Shown one piece after another: positions 24,858-33,508 of a stretch of DNA of 64,000 nucleotides. This DNA is from Campylobacter armoricus. Lineage in GTDB: Bacteria > Campylobacterota > Campylobacteria > Campylobacterales > Campylobacteraceae. Location of the stretch: NCBI RefSeq assembly GCF_013372105.1, contig NZ_CP053825.1:868001-932000 (forward strand), written 5' to 3'. Made by a program: the position numbers and the translations under genes. Numbering within the stretch: position 1 is the stretch's first letter; each line of letters starts with the position of its first letter. Below the pieces are notes generated by a model, which had not been told where the DNA came from, did not search any database, and saw nothing but the letters and a program-made list of their open reading frames with translations.

Positions 24858-25831
24858 CTTTGCCCTTCATAGCGGTTTTGACAAGAACAATGCAAAGAAC
24901 CATTTTGTCTTAAAAATACTCTTGCATCAACCCCTACTACTTTTCTATCTTTGCATACTTTTTGTAAATTTTCTAATACCAAAACATCGTTTTCATCATT
25001 ATAAGTTGGCACTATCAAGCCACCATTAACAAAAACAAAATTTGCATAAGTAGCACCAAGTCTTTTATCTTCAAAATATAAAGGCTTAGGTAAAGGAAGC
25101 TCTAATAAATCAAATCCTGTTTTTTTAAGCTCATCTTCCATAGCTTTTAAGGGTTTATAATGCTCATCATTTTCATCTTTACACACACAATAAGCAATGG
25201 TTTTTTCATTGATAAATCTTGCTAAAGTATCTATATGATGATCAGTATCATCACCTTTTATATAACCATGATTTAACCATATAATTTGCTTTAGGCCAAA
25301 AATTTCTTTTAACTTAGTTTCAATTTGTTCTTTATTTAAGCGTGAATTTCTATTTTCATTTAACAAACAAGCACTCGTTGTAAGCATTACTCCTTGTCCG
25401 TTAAAATCAATACTCCCGCCTTCTAAGATAAAATCAATTTTTTCTAATTTTCCGCTTAGTTTTTGAGTAAAAAGTTTTGAATTTACTGCATTATCTAAAG
25501 TGCTTTGAAATTTATCTCCCCAAGCATTAAAAGTAAAATCAAGCGCCAAAAGCTTATCATCTTCACGCACATCAATTGCGCCAAAATCTCTAATCCAAGT
25601 ATCATTCGTATCACATTTAAAAAAATCTACATTTTTTATACACTTAAATCTTTGAAAGTCTTTTTCATTTGGTGCTACAAGCAAAACTTTTTGAAAACTA
25701 GCTACAGCTTTAATAAATTCTTCATAGCTTTGTAAAATCTCTTCTAAATAAGGCTTCCAATCACTATTTTCATGAGGTAAGGAAAGTAAAAGTAATTCTT
25801 GATTTTCCCACTCTGCTATGCTTTTTCTCAT
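24854..25831 (-). CDS. aguA: agmatine deiminase (peptidyl-arginine deiminase family)
   Basis: A 325-residue guanidino-modifying enzyme converting agmatine to N-carbamoylputrescine and ammonia. Motifs: NDTWIRDFGAI, ILEGGSIDFNGQG, the catalytic His region DTDHHIDTLARF, and C315 in NGSLHCSCQNR as the nucleophile near the C-terminus. The start has an AAGG ribosome-binding site. First gene of an operon with a CDF exporter and aguB, matching C. jejuni Cj0949c-Cj0947c (recalled). Confidence 0.92.
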   Translation of the reverse strand: MRKSIAEWENQELLLLSLPHENSDWKPYLEEILQSYEEFIKAVASFQKVLLVAPNEKDFQRFKCIKNVDFFKCDTNDTWIRDFGAIDVREDDKLLALDFTFNAWGDKFQSTLDNAVNSKLFTQKLSGKLEKIDFILEGGSIDFNGQGVMLTTSACLLNENRNSRLNKEQIETKLKEIFGLKQIIWLNHGYIKGDDTDHHIDTLARFINEKTIAYCVCKDENDEHYKPLKAMEDELKKTGFDLLELPLPKPLYFEDKRLGATYANFVFVNGGLIVPTYNDENDVLVLENLQKVCKDRKVVGVDARVFLRQNGSLHCSCQNRYEGQR

Positions 25832-25887
25832 TTTGATACCTTTTTTGATAATTAAAAAAGTATTTTAGCATTTTTAATGATAGTTTT

Positions 25888-26169
25888 TTACTCTTTTTTT
25901 AAAACCCAAGCAAAATACCATATCGCAAAAGATAAAAGTAAAATCACAAAAAGCTTTTTATCATACACTCCAAAACCTATATAAAGCACAGAATACATAA
26001 AACCAAAACTTCCCGCATAAATGCAAATTCTACTCATTAAACCATTTTCTACCGCTTTAAAACAAGGGCATTTGTGAAAAAATTTCCTTTTTGCTTCTTT
26101 GGGTTTAAAAAAACTTAAAATCGCACTTAAAATCAGCAAAAAACTTAAAAAATATAAAACCTTATCCAT
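25888..26169 (-). CDS. small inner-membrane protein, unknown function
   Basis: A 93-residue protein with two or three hydrophobic helices (about 3-20, 46-65 and 68-86) and a cytosolic-looking loop containing HKCPCFKAVENG. I place the start at the ATG at 26169, which shares its base with the stop of the upstream hydrolase (TAATG), indicating translational coupling. I do not recognise the family. Confidence 0.7.
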   Translation of the reverse strand: MDKVLYFLSFLLILSAILSFFKPKEAKRKFFHKCPCFKAVENGLMSRICIYAGSFGFMYSVLYIGFGVYDKKLFVILLLSFAIWYFAWVLKKE

Positions 26170-26768
26170 TAATGAAAATACCTTAGCCAAGCAGGAATTG
26201 CTTTTTGTTCTTCTTTTAAAGAACTTTCTTCTCCATGCCCTGGAAAAAGTTTAAAATCTTTTTCATAAGCTAAAACTTTTAATAAACTCTCTTTCATCTT
26301 AGTTGCATCTGAGTAAGGAAAATCCCATCTACCAATGCTACGATAAAATAAAAAATCTCCACTAAAAAGCATATCTTCACCTACAAGCTCTATCATACAA
26401 CACCCTGGAGTATGTCCTGGAAAATGATGGAATTTAAACTTAAACTCATCTATACTAAATTCATTTTCATTTTCAACCAAAACATCAGCACTTGAGTGCT
26501 CAAAGCCATAATTAAAAGGATCTTTTAACATAAAAGCATCATCTTTATGGATAAAAAGTGGGGTTTCATAATCTTTTTTAACCCTAGCATTATCATAAAC
26601 ATGATCATAATGACCATGGGTATTTAAAATAGCTAAAGGTTTGCTTACATTTTCTTTGATAAACTCATAAGCATTCTCACCCGGATCGATGATGATTTGC
26701 TTGTTATTATGATCTATAATATAACAATTTGTCTCATACATTCCACATGGTTGTTTTAAAATACGCAT
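26169..26768 (-). CDS. metallo-beta-lactamase-fold hydrolase (glyoxalase II-like)
   Basis: A 199-residue MBL-fold hydrolase with the metal motif THGHYDH (near residue 50), then FPGHTPGC, SGDFLF and a C-terminal FPGHGEES. These supply the full set of dinuclear zinc ligands. The size and the YETNCYIIDHNNKQIIIDPG start match the small YcbL-like hydroxyacylglutathione hydrolase group rather than full GloB. The substrate is not evident. ATG preceded by AAAAGGAAG. Divergent from nadE. Confidence 0.87.
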   Translation of the reverse strand: MRILKQPCGMYETNCYIIDHNNKQIIIDPGENAYEFIKENVSKPLAILNTHGHYDHVYDNARVKKDYETPLFIHKDDAFMLKDPFNYGFEHSSADVLVENENEFSIDEFKFKFHHFPGHTPGCCMIELVGEDMLFSGDFLFYRSIGRWDFPYSDATKMKESLLKVLAYEKDFKLFPGHGEESSLKEEQKAIPAWLRYFH

Positions 26769-26827
26769 AAACTTCCTTTTAACTAAATCAAATATAATTT
26801 TAAAAAAATAATATTTAAAGATTTTTT

Positions 26828-27568
26828 ATGAATTATACAAAATTACAAGAATTGTTGATTAATTTTATAAAAAAACAAGCAGGAGATAAAAATCTCATCT
26901 TAGGTTTAAGTGGTGGAATAGATTCTGCTGTAGTAGCTTACCTTTGTAAAAAAGCAGTTCAAGATAAATTATTTGCCCTATTAATGCCCACTAAACAATC
27001 TAATAAAGAAAATTTAAATGATGCTCTTATGCTTTGTAAAAAATTAAATATAAAATATCAAATTATTTATATTGATGATATTTTACAAAACTTTGAAAAA
27101 GTTATCCAAAACCCTACACAACTTCGCATAGGAAATTTAGCCGCAAGAGTGCGTATGAGCTTACTTTATGATTATTCAGCCTTGTATAATGCTTTAGTGG
27201 TAGGTACTTCTAATAAAAGTGAATTAATGCTTGGCTATGGAACTATTTATGGAGATTTAGCCTGTGCCTTTAACCCTTTAGCTACACTTTATAAAAGCGA
27301 AGTTTTTGAGCTTGCTAAATTTATGGGTGTGCATGAAAATTTTATCAAAAAAGCTCCTAGTGCTGATCTTTGGCCAAATCAAAGCGATGAAAAAGATCTT
27401 GGCTACAAATATGAAGTTTTAGATGAAGTTTTAAAAGCTTTAGAAAATAAACAAAGCTTGGAAAATTTTGATGAGAATTTAAAAAATTTAGTCTTAGAGC
27501 GTATGCAAAATAATGCTTTTAAAAGAAAACTCCCAACAACATTAAAGAATACATATGACTTGGCTTGA
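26828..27568 (+). CDS. nadE: NAD synthetase
   Basis: A 246-residue ATP-dependent NAD synthetase, the last step of NAD biosynthesis. The ATP-pyrophosphatase loop LGLSGGIDSAVV lies near residue 25, followed by TSNKSELMLGYGT and GDLACAFNPLATLYK, both signature segments, and APSADLWPNQSDE in the C-terminal part. Length is that of the ammonia-dependent single-domain form. Starts the nadE-lpxK-thrC-kdsB run of overlapping genes. Confidence 0.95.
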   Translation: MNYTKLQELLINFIKKQAGDKNLILGLSGGIDSAVVAYLCKKAVQDKLFALLMPTKQSNKENLNDALMLCKKLNIKYQIIYIDDILQNFEKVIQNPTQLRIGNLAARVRMSLLYDYSALYNALVVGTSNKSELMLGYGTIYGDLACAFNPLATLYKSEVFELAKFMGVHENFIKKAPSADLWPNQSDEKDLGYKYEVLDEVLKALENKQSLENFDENLKNLVLERMQNNAFKRKLPTTLKNTYDLA

Positions 27569-28493
27569 TCGGTATTTTTTTAAACCTAATTTTTTACAAA
27601 AAACTTTAGCCTTTTTGCTTTTACCTTTTAGTCTTTTATATACAATCATAGCGATTTTAAATACTAAATTTAAAAAAGAACTTGATTTTAATCTGCCTAT
27701 TATAAGCATAGGTAATCTAACCCTAGGAGGTAACGGAAAAACCCCCATTTGTAAAGCCATAGCAGCTGAATTTAAAGATTGTTTTATCATCTTAAGAGGC
27801 TATAAAAGACAAAGTAAAGGTTTAATTGTCGTTAAATATAAAAATGAAATTTTATGCGATATTAAAAAAAGTGGTGATGAAGCTATGGAATATGCGCTAA
27901 CAAAGCATATTAGCGGGGTGATAGTGAGCGAAGATAGAGTTAAAGGCATACAAAAAGCCATCGAGCTTGGAGCAAAGATTATACTTTTAGATGATGCTTT
28001 TTCTAAATTTCACATTAAAAAATTTAACATTTTATTGCAAAGTAAAGATGAGCCATTTTTTAATTTTACTTTACCTAGCGGGGCTTATCGTTTGCCAAAA
28101 TCTTTTGCTAAAAGGGCTGATTTTATAGCTAAAGAAAATGAAGATTTTGTGCGTTATTCCCATGTAAAAGAAAATCAAAAAGCTATTTTGATTAGCTCTA
28201 TTGCAAAACCTTTTAGATTATATGAGCATTTTATCAAAGCTAGGGCTTGTTATTTTTTTGCCGATCATTACACATTTCAAAAAGAAGAATTAGAAAAACT
28301 TTTAAAAAAACATAACTGCGATACCTTAATGCTGACCTTTAAAGACTATGTAAAGGTAAAAGAATTTGGTTTTAAAACCGAGCTTATTCATCTTGATATC
28401 GTTTTAAAAGATAACTTTAAACAAGTTTTGCAAAATTATATTCATCAATTTAACAAAAAGGAAAAAAATGTTACTACACTCAACCCAAGATAA
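27555..28493 (+). CDS. lpxK: tetraacyldisaccharide 4'-kinase
   Basis: A 312-residue lipid A kinase that phosphorylates the 4' position of the disaccharide precursor at the inner membrane. N-terminal amphipathic or membrane segment (about 15-35), then the Walker A ISIGNLTLGGNGKTP, and a DDAFSKF segment matching the conserved LDDGFQ region with substitutions. It overlaps nadE by 14 bases and thrC by 26, so expression is coupled. Confidence 0.92.
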   Translation: MTWLDRYFFKPNFLQKTLAFLLLPFSLLYTIIAILNTKFKKELDFNLPIISIGNLTLGGNGKTPICKAIAAEFKDCFIILRGYKRQSKGLIVVKYKNEILCDIKKSGDEAMEYALTKHISGVIVSEDRVKGIQKAIELGAKIILLDDAFSKFHIKKFNILLQSKDEPFFNFTLPSGAYRLPKSFAKRADFIAKENEDFVRYSHVKENQKAILISSIAKPFRLYEHFIKARACYFFADHYTFQKEELEKLLKKHNCDTLMLTFKDYVKVKEFGFKTELIHLDIVLKDNFKQVLQNYIHQFNKKEKNVTTLNPR

Positions 28494-29877
28494 AAATCAC
28501 CAAGTCAGTTTTTCAAAAGCATTGCTTAGTCCTAGTGCGCCTAATAATGCCCTATATGCACCACTTAATCTACCAAAGCTTGATAATGAAGCTTTAAAAA
28601 ATTTAAACTACAAAGAATTAGCATTAAAAATCATCGCTGCATTTGAATTTGATTTAGAGCTTGAAGTTTTTGAAAAAGCATTAAAGACTTATGAGAGTTT
28701 TGATGATAAAACCTGCCCTATTAATTTAAAAAAAATCAATGATAAGCTTTATATTAACGAATTATTTCATGGGCCAACAAGGGCTTTTAAGGATATGGCT
28801 TTGCAACCTTTTGGTGTACTTTTAGAACACTTAAAAAAAGATGATGATTTTTTAATCATGTGTGCTACAAGTGGCGATACAGGACCTGCTACATTAAAAA
28901 GCTTTGAAAATAAAAAAGGTATAAAAGTAGTTTGCATTTACCCAAATGAAGGCACAAGCAAAACTCAAGCTTTGCAAATGACACACTCAAATGCAAATAA
29001 TTTAAAATCCATAGCTATTGAAGGTAATTTTGATGATGCACAAAATGCCCTAAAAAAACTTTTAAATGATGAGGATTTTAAAAATACTTTAAAAGAAGAA
29101 AAGCTTAGCTTAAGTGCTGCAAATTCAGTCAATTTTGGAAGAATACTTTTTCAAATCATTTATCATTATTATGCTAGCTTAAAAATCGATAAAACAATTG
29201 ATATCATCATTCCAAGTGGAAATTTTGGCGATGCTTTGGGGGCTTATTATGCTAAAAAAATGGGGGCAAATATAGATAAAATAAAAATTGCTTCCAATTC
29301 AAATAATATCTTGAGTGAATTTTTTAATACAGGCAGATATGACTTAAGAAATAAAAGTTTGCAAAAGACTATTTCTCCGGCTATGGATATACTCATATCA
29401 TCAAATATAGAAAGATTGCTTTTTGATAAATTTAAAGATAAACGCACCAAAGAGCTTATGCAAGCTTTAAAAAATGAAAAATACTATAAGCTTAACCAAA
29501 AAGAACTAAAACTTTTACAAGAAGACTTTGAAGCTGATTTTTGTAATGATGATGAGTGTATGCAATATATCAAACAATACAGCCATTTAGGACTTTTAGA
29601 TCCTCACACTTGCACTTGTTTTAAAATGCTTAATCTTAACACTACCACACTCATCACTTCCACAGCACAATGGAGTAAATTTACCCCAAGCATGTATCAA
29701 GCAATTTATAACAAAGAATGTCAAAATGAACAAGCTTGTATGCAAGAACTTGCAAAAGAATTTAACCAAGAAATTCATCCAAATATCGCAAGTTTATTTA
29801 CAAGCAAACAAAAGCAAAATCAAGTTTGCAAACTTGAAAATTTAAAACAAACTATTATAGAATGGATAAAACAATGA
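28468..29877 (+). CDS. thrC: threonine synthase
   Basis: A 469-residue PLP enzyme converting O-phosphohomoserine to threonine. The PLP lysine is K108 in HGPTRAFKDMA, and the phosphate-binding loops ATSGDTGPATL and SGNFGDALGAYYAKKMG are visible. Length fits the long bacterial class. The ATG follows AAAAAGGAAAAA. It overlaps lpxK upstream and kdsB downstream. Confidence 0.95.
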   Translation: MLLHSTQDKNHQVSFSKALLSPSAPNNALYAPLNLPKLDNEALKNLNYKELALKIIAAFEFDLELEVFEKALKTYESFDDKTCPINLKKINDKLYINELFHGPTRAFKDMALQPFGVLLEHLKKDDDFLIMCATSGDTGPATLKSFENKKGIKVVCIYPNEGTSKTQALQMTHSNANNLKSIAIEGNFDDAQNALKKLLNDEDFKNTLKEEKLSLSAANSVNFGRILFQIIYHYYASLKIDKTIDIIIPSGNFGDALGAYYAKKMGANIDKIKIASNSNNILSEFFNTGRYDLRNKSLQKTISPAMDILISSNIERLLFDKFKDKRTKELMQALKNEKYYKLNQKELKLLQEDFEADFCNDDECMQYIKQYSHLGLLDPHTCTCFKMLNLNTTTLITSTAQWSKFTPSMYQAIYNKECQNEQACMQELAKEFNQEIHPNIASLFTSKQKQNQVCKLENLKQTIIEWIKQ

Positions 29878-30596
29878 TAATCATACCTGCAAGATTAAAA
29901 TCAAGTCGTTTTGAAAATAAAATTTTATGTGAAATTGACAATCTACCAATGTTTATTTATACAGCTAAAAAAATGCAAGAAGTTGATGAAGTGTATGTGG
30001 CACTTGATGATGAAGAGGTTTTAAAAATAGCACAAAAACATAATATAAAAGCAGTTTTAACAAGCAAAAATCATGAAAGTGGCACAGATAGAATCAACGA
30101 AGCTTGTCAAATTTTAAAGCTAAATGAAAATGAGCTTATCATTAATGTTCAAGCTGATGAACCTTTTATAGAAATACAAAATATCAAAAAATTTAAAGAA
30201 TTTAGCCAAGAAGCTTTTAAAGATGAGTTTTGTTTTATGAGTAGTTGCTATAAAGAAGTAGATGCAAAAACTTGCGAAGATCCTAATTTAGTTAAAGTGG
30301 TTATCGATAGTAATGATTTTGCTTTATACTTTTCAAGATCTAAAATTCCTTATGAAAGAGCAAATTATAAACAAAATTTCAAAGCTCATCTTGGAATTTA
30401 TGCATATAAGGTTAAAAATTTACAAGAATTTTGCACTTTGAAAAACTCAGCCCTTGAAGAGTGTGAAAAATTAGAACAATTAAGAGCTTTAGAAAATGGC
30501 AAAAAAATTAAAATGCTAAAAATACAAAGTCAAAGCATAGGTATAGATACAAAAGAAGACTACGAAAGGGCTTTAGCTAAATTTGGAATATTTTAA
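29874..30596 (+). CDS. kdsB: 3-deoxy-manno-octulosonate cytidylyltransferase
   Basis: A 240-residue CMP-KDO synthetase that activates KDO for LOS core assembly. The N-terminus MIIIPARLKSSR is the CTP-binding signature, followed by NVQADEPFI and the C-terminal IGIDTKEDYERA. The start at 29874 overlaps the thrC stop (ATGA); a slightly longer reading begins at 29862. With lpxK it supplies lipid A and core biosynthesis. Confidence 0.94.
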   Translation: MIIIPARLKSSRFENKILCEIDNLPMFIYTAKKMQEVDEVYVALDDEEVLKIAQKHNIKAVLTSKNHESGTDRINEACQILKLNENELIINVQADEPFIEIQNIKKFKEFSQEAFKDEFCFMSSCYKEVDAKTCEDPNLVKVVIDSNDFALYFSRSKIPYERANYKQNFKAHLGIYAYKVKNLQEFCTLKNSALEECEKLEQLRALENGKKIKMLKIQSQSIGIDTKEDYERALAKFGIF

Positions 30597-31029
30597 AATT
30601 TACCAAGCAAACATTAATGATTTAGAAGATGTATTAATATTAGCAAGTTCATTATTTAATAAACCCATTGTAAAATTAAAGCACGAATTTGAAAATATAT
30701 TAAAAGATCAAAAATATGCTGTATTCTTACTTAAAACACAACAATTGTGCATAGGTTTAGCTTATGTTAGTATAAGATATGATTATGTAGAAGGTAGTTC
30801 TAGTGCCCCAGTAGGATATCTAGAAGGAATTTATATTAGAGAAAATTTTAGAAGAAAATATTATGCTAAAAAACTACTAGCATATTGCGAGCAGTGGATT
30901 TTAAACCAACAAATTAGTGAATTTGCTAGTGATTGTGAATTACAAAACATTAATAGTTTTAATTTTCATATTCAATGTGGCTTTAAAGAAGCTAATAAAA
31001 TTATTTGTTTTATAAAAAAACTAAATTAA
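30583..31029 (+). CDS. GNAT acetyltransferase resembling aminoglycoside 6'-N-acetyltransferase AAC(6')
   Basis: A 148-residue GNAT protein. The segment SIRYDYVEGSSSAPVGYLEG, then IYIRENFRRKYYAKKLL and EFASDCELQNINSF, lines up motif for motif with chromosomal AAC(6')-I enzymes as I remember them (IRxEYVxG...SPVGFLEGIYV..., EFASDAALxN...HxxLGFxE). The acetyl-CoA loop is degenerate (RRKYYA in place of the usual R/Q-x-x-G-x-G/A). Start is probably the TTG at 30583, overlapping kdsB, without a strong ribosome-binding site. Whether it acetylates aminoglycosides cannot be told from sequence. Confidence 0.75.
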   Translation: MEYFKIYQANINDLEDVLILASSLFNKPIVKLKHEFENILKDQKYAVFLLKTQQLCIGLAYVSIRYDYVEGSSSAPVGYLEGIYIRENFRRKYYAKKLLAYCEQWILNQQISEFASDCELQNINSFNFHIQCGFKEANKIICFIKKLN

Positions 31030-31037
31030 GGAAAAAC

Positions 31038-31802
31038 ATGAAAAAAATTATTTTATTGTTTATCTTAGCCTTTTCTCTTAACGCTAAAGATTTAATAGTA
31101 GGAATGGAACTAGCTTATCCTCCTTTTGAAATGAGTGATACTAGAGGTAATCCAAGTGGCATTAGTGTAGATTTTTTACAAGCCTTTGCCAAAGAAAAAA
31201 ACTATGATTTAACAATTCAAAACATAGCTTGGGATGGACTTATACCTGCTTTAAGAACTCAAAAAATAGATCTAATCATGTCTTCTATGAGTATTAGCGA
31301 ACAAAGAAAAAAAGTAATAGATTTCACTATACCTTATGCTAAGGCAAATTTATCAATACTAAGTGCTAAAAAATCAAATATCAACTCCATAGAAGATTTA
31401 AATCAAAAAGGAAAAATCCTTGCCTTAAAAAGAGGATCGAGTGCGCATTTATATGCTCAAAAAAACCTTAAAAATGCAAAAATTTTAGTATTTGATAAAG
31501 AAAATGCAGCTATTTTGGAAGTAATCCAAGCTAAAGCTGATGCTTTTATTTATGATCAAATGAGTATTTATAAAGCATGGAAAAAACACCCTGAGCAAAC
31601 AAAAGCTATTTTCACCCCTTTTGAAAAAACACCTGAGCAATGGGCTATAGCTTTGAATAAAGACAATACCAAATTAAAAGAAGAGCTCAATGAGTTTATT
31701 TTAAAATCTAAAGAAAATGGCTTTTTTGATAAACTAAGTCAAAAATATCTCAAAGATATGCAAGAAGTCTTCAAAGAACAAAAGCTTGAGTTTTTCTTTT
31801 AA
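31038..31802 (+). CDS. periplasmic amino-acid-binding protein of an ABC transporter
   Basis: A 254-residue family 3 solute-binding protein. Signal peptide MKKIILLFILAFSLNA, then the diagnostic start of the mature domain, DLIVGMELAYPPFEM, followed by GISVDFLQAFAKE, IQNIAWDGLIPALRTQKIDL and MSSMSISEQRKKVIDFTIPY. Such proteins bind polar amino acids; by position it matches C. jejuni Cj0817 (GlnH-like, recalled). Start ATG follows TTAAGGAAAAAC. It converges on an ABC permease gene; no ATP-binding subunit is nearby. Confidence 0.88.
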   Translation: MKKIILLFILAFSLNAKDLIVGMELAYPPFEMSDTRGNPSGISVDFLQAFAKEKNYDLTIQNIAWDGLIPALRTQKIDLIMSSMSISEQRKKVIDFTIPYAKANLSILSAKKSNINSIEDLNQKGKILALKRGSSAHLYAQKNLKNAKILVFDKENAAILEVIQAKADAFIYDQMSIYKAWKKHPEQTKAIFTPFEKTPEQWAIALNKDNTKLKEELNEFILKSKENGFFDKLSQKYLKDMQEVFKEQKLEFFF

Positions 31803-31811
31803 GAAAAACTC
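31788..31811. terminator. shared binding-protein/permease convergent hairpin
   Basis: GAGTTTTTCTT-TT-AAGAAAAACTC, a perfect 11-bp stem containing both stop codons, with an outer partial extension (AAGCTTGA...TTCAAGCTT). It probably terminates both convergent transcripts. Confidence 0.65.
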
Positions 31812-32581
31812 TTTTCAAGCTTTCTTGAAAACATAGAAATAGGTAGAGTTAAAATTAAATAACAAAGAGCCAAAGGAATGTAAATTTCTAAGGTTGAAAA
31901 AGTAAATGCATTGATTTCTTGAGCATTTTGCGTTAATTCTGAAATAGCTATAACACTCAAAAGAGAGCTATCTTTGATTAAATTACTAAATTGTCCGCTT
32001 AAAGGCGCTAGAATATTTTTTAAAGCTTGAGGAAAAATTACACTTTTATAAATTTCAAACTCACTTAAACCCAAAGCCTTGGCACTTTCATATTGCATTT
32101 TATCAACACTTAAAATTCCTGCTCTAAATATCTCACAAATATAAGCACTCGCAAATAAAGCTAAAATCAAAACTCCGCAAATATAACGATTATCTAAACC
32201 TAAATTATCAGCAAAAATATAATAAATCAATAAAATTTGCACGAGCAAAGGTGTCCCTCTAATAAGCTCTATAAAAACTCTTGCAAACATATTAAAAAGC
32301 ACAATTTTACAAAGACTCATATAGCACAAAATCAAAGCAAAAATCACCCCTACAATTAAGGACAAAATACTAATGAAAAAACTTGTAAAAAATCCTTGTA
32401 TCATTTTATCTTTATATTCAAGAATAGCTTTAAAATCAAAATTATAACTAGCACTTAAAAAAGACAAATAAAAAAACAAAAATAATAAAAACACCAATAA
32501 AAAAGCATTAATCATATATATTTTTTTACTAATTTTTTTATGCTCATTAAATTTATTATGAACTATAAAGATATTACTCAA
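31799..32581 (-). CDS. amino-acid ABC transporter permease (HisM/GlnP family)
   Basis: A 260-residue inner-membrane permease with about five to six helices. It carries the HisMQ signature RGTPLLVQILLIYY and the EAA loop SAKALGLSEFEIYKSVIFPQ that docks to the ATPase subunit. Start is probably the TTG at 32581, five bases after AGGG and directly after the ppk2 stop, so it is coupled to ppk2. It faces the binding-protein gene tail to tail, an unusual layout for one transporter. Confidence 0.88.
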   Translation of the reverse strand: MSNIFIVHNKFNEHKKISKKIYMINAFLLVFLLFLFFYLSFLSASYNFDFKAILEYKDKMIQGFFTSFFISILSLIVGVIFALILCYMSLCKIVLFNMFARVFIELIRGTPLLVQILLIYYIFADNLGLDNRYICGVLILALFASAYICEIFRAGILSVDKMQYESAKALGLSEFEIYKSVIFPQALKNILAPLSGQFSNLIKDSSLLSVIAISELTQNAQEINAFTFSTLEIYIPLALCYLILTLPISMFSRKLEKSFS

Positions 32582-32589
32582 CTTTCCCT

Positions 32590-33417
32590 CTATTTGTTAT
32601 CAAATTTTTTAAGTTTCTCATCATTTAAACTTAATTCCATCTTGCGAATTTCATCTTCACCACTACGCACTAAACTTTTATCATATTTAAAATATTTATT
32701 TTTAATTTTATCAGGATATTCTAAAACATTTAGTAGATATTTAAACAAATTAATCCTTGCTTTCTTTTTATTGTCTGAATTAATAATCACCCAAGGACAT
32801 TTTGGCGTATTTGAAGCTAAAAGCATAGAATATTTTGCTAAAGTATATTTATCCCATAATTCTTGTGATTTTTCATCTACAGCAGAAAGCTTATATTGTT
32901 TCAATGGGTCTTTTCTTCTTTGCTCAAAACGCCTTTTTTGTTCTTGTTTAGAAACTGAAAAATAAAACTTAAAAAATAAAATTCCACTATCAAGCAACAT
33001 TTCTTCAAAAGACGCTACTTCACGCAAGAATTTTTTATGTTCATTTGGGGTACAAAAACCCATAACAGGTTCAACACCTGCTCTATTATACCAAGATCTA
33101 TCAAAAATCACTATTTCCCCTGCTGCTGGCAAATGCGTTACATAACGCTGAAAATACCATTGTGTTTTTTCCACATCACTAGGTTTTTCGAGTGCAACTA
33201 CACGACAGCCTCTAGGATTTAAATGCTCAATTAATCTTTTAATAGCACCACCTTTTCCTGCTGCATCACGCCCTTCGATTAAAATTAAAACCTTCAGACC
33301 TTTTTCCTTAACATGATTTTGGAATTTTAGAAGTTCAATTTGCAATCTTTTAAGCTCACTTTCATACTCAAGCGTTGATTTTTTTACTTTAATGAGAGTA
33401 AATTTATCCTTGTTCAT
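32590..33417 (-). CDS. ppk2: polyphosphate kinase 2
   Basis: A 275-residue PPK2 family enzyme using polyphosphate to phosphorylate nucleotides (typically GDP). Walker A GRDAAGKGG (49-57), then RVVALEKPSD, WYFQRYVTHLPAAGEIVIFD and RSWYNRAGVEPVMGFC, the characteristic PPK2 motifs, with a basic lid region EQRRKDPLKQYKLSAVDE. Start ATG has a good TTAAGGAG. Divergent from dsbD. Confidence 0.93.
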   Translation of the reverse strand: MNKDKFTLIKVKKSTLEYESELKRLQIELLKFQNHVKEKGLKVLILIEGRDAAGKGGAIKRLIEHLNPRGCRVVALEKPSDVEKTQWYFQRYVTHLPAAGEIVIFDRSWYNRAGVEPVMGFCTPNEHKKFLREVASFEEMLLDSGILFFKFYFSVSKQEQKRRFEQRRKDPLKQYKLSAVDEKSQELWDKYTLAKYSMLLASNTPKCPWVIINSDNKKKARINLFKYLLNVLEYPDKIKNKYFKYDKSLVRSGEDEIRKMELSLNDEKLKKFDNK

Positions 33418-33508
33418 AATAAACTCCTTAATTTAGGATAATTATTAACTCAAATTTACCACAAATAAGTAAAATATCATATTTGTTTATTTCATTTTGA
33501 GGAAAAAA

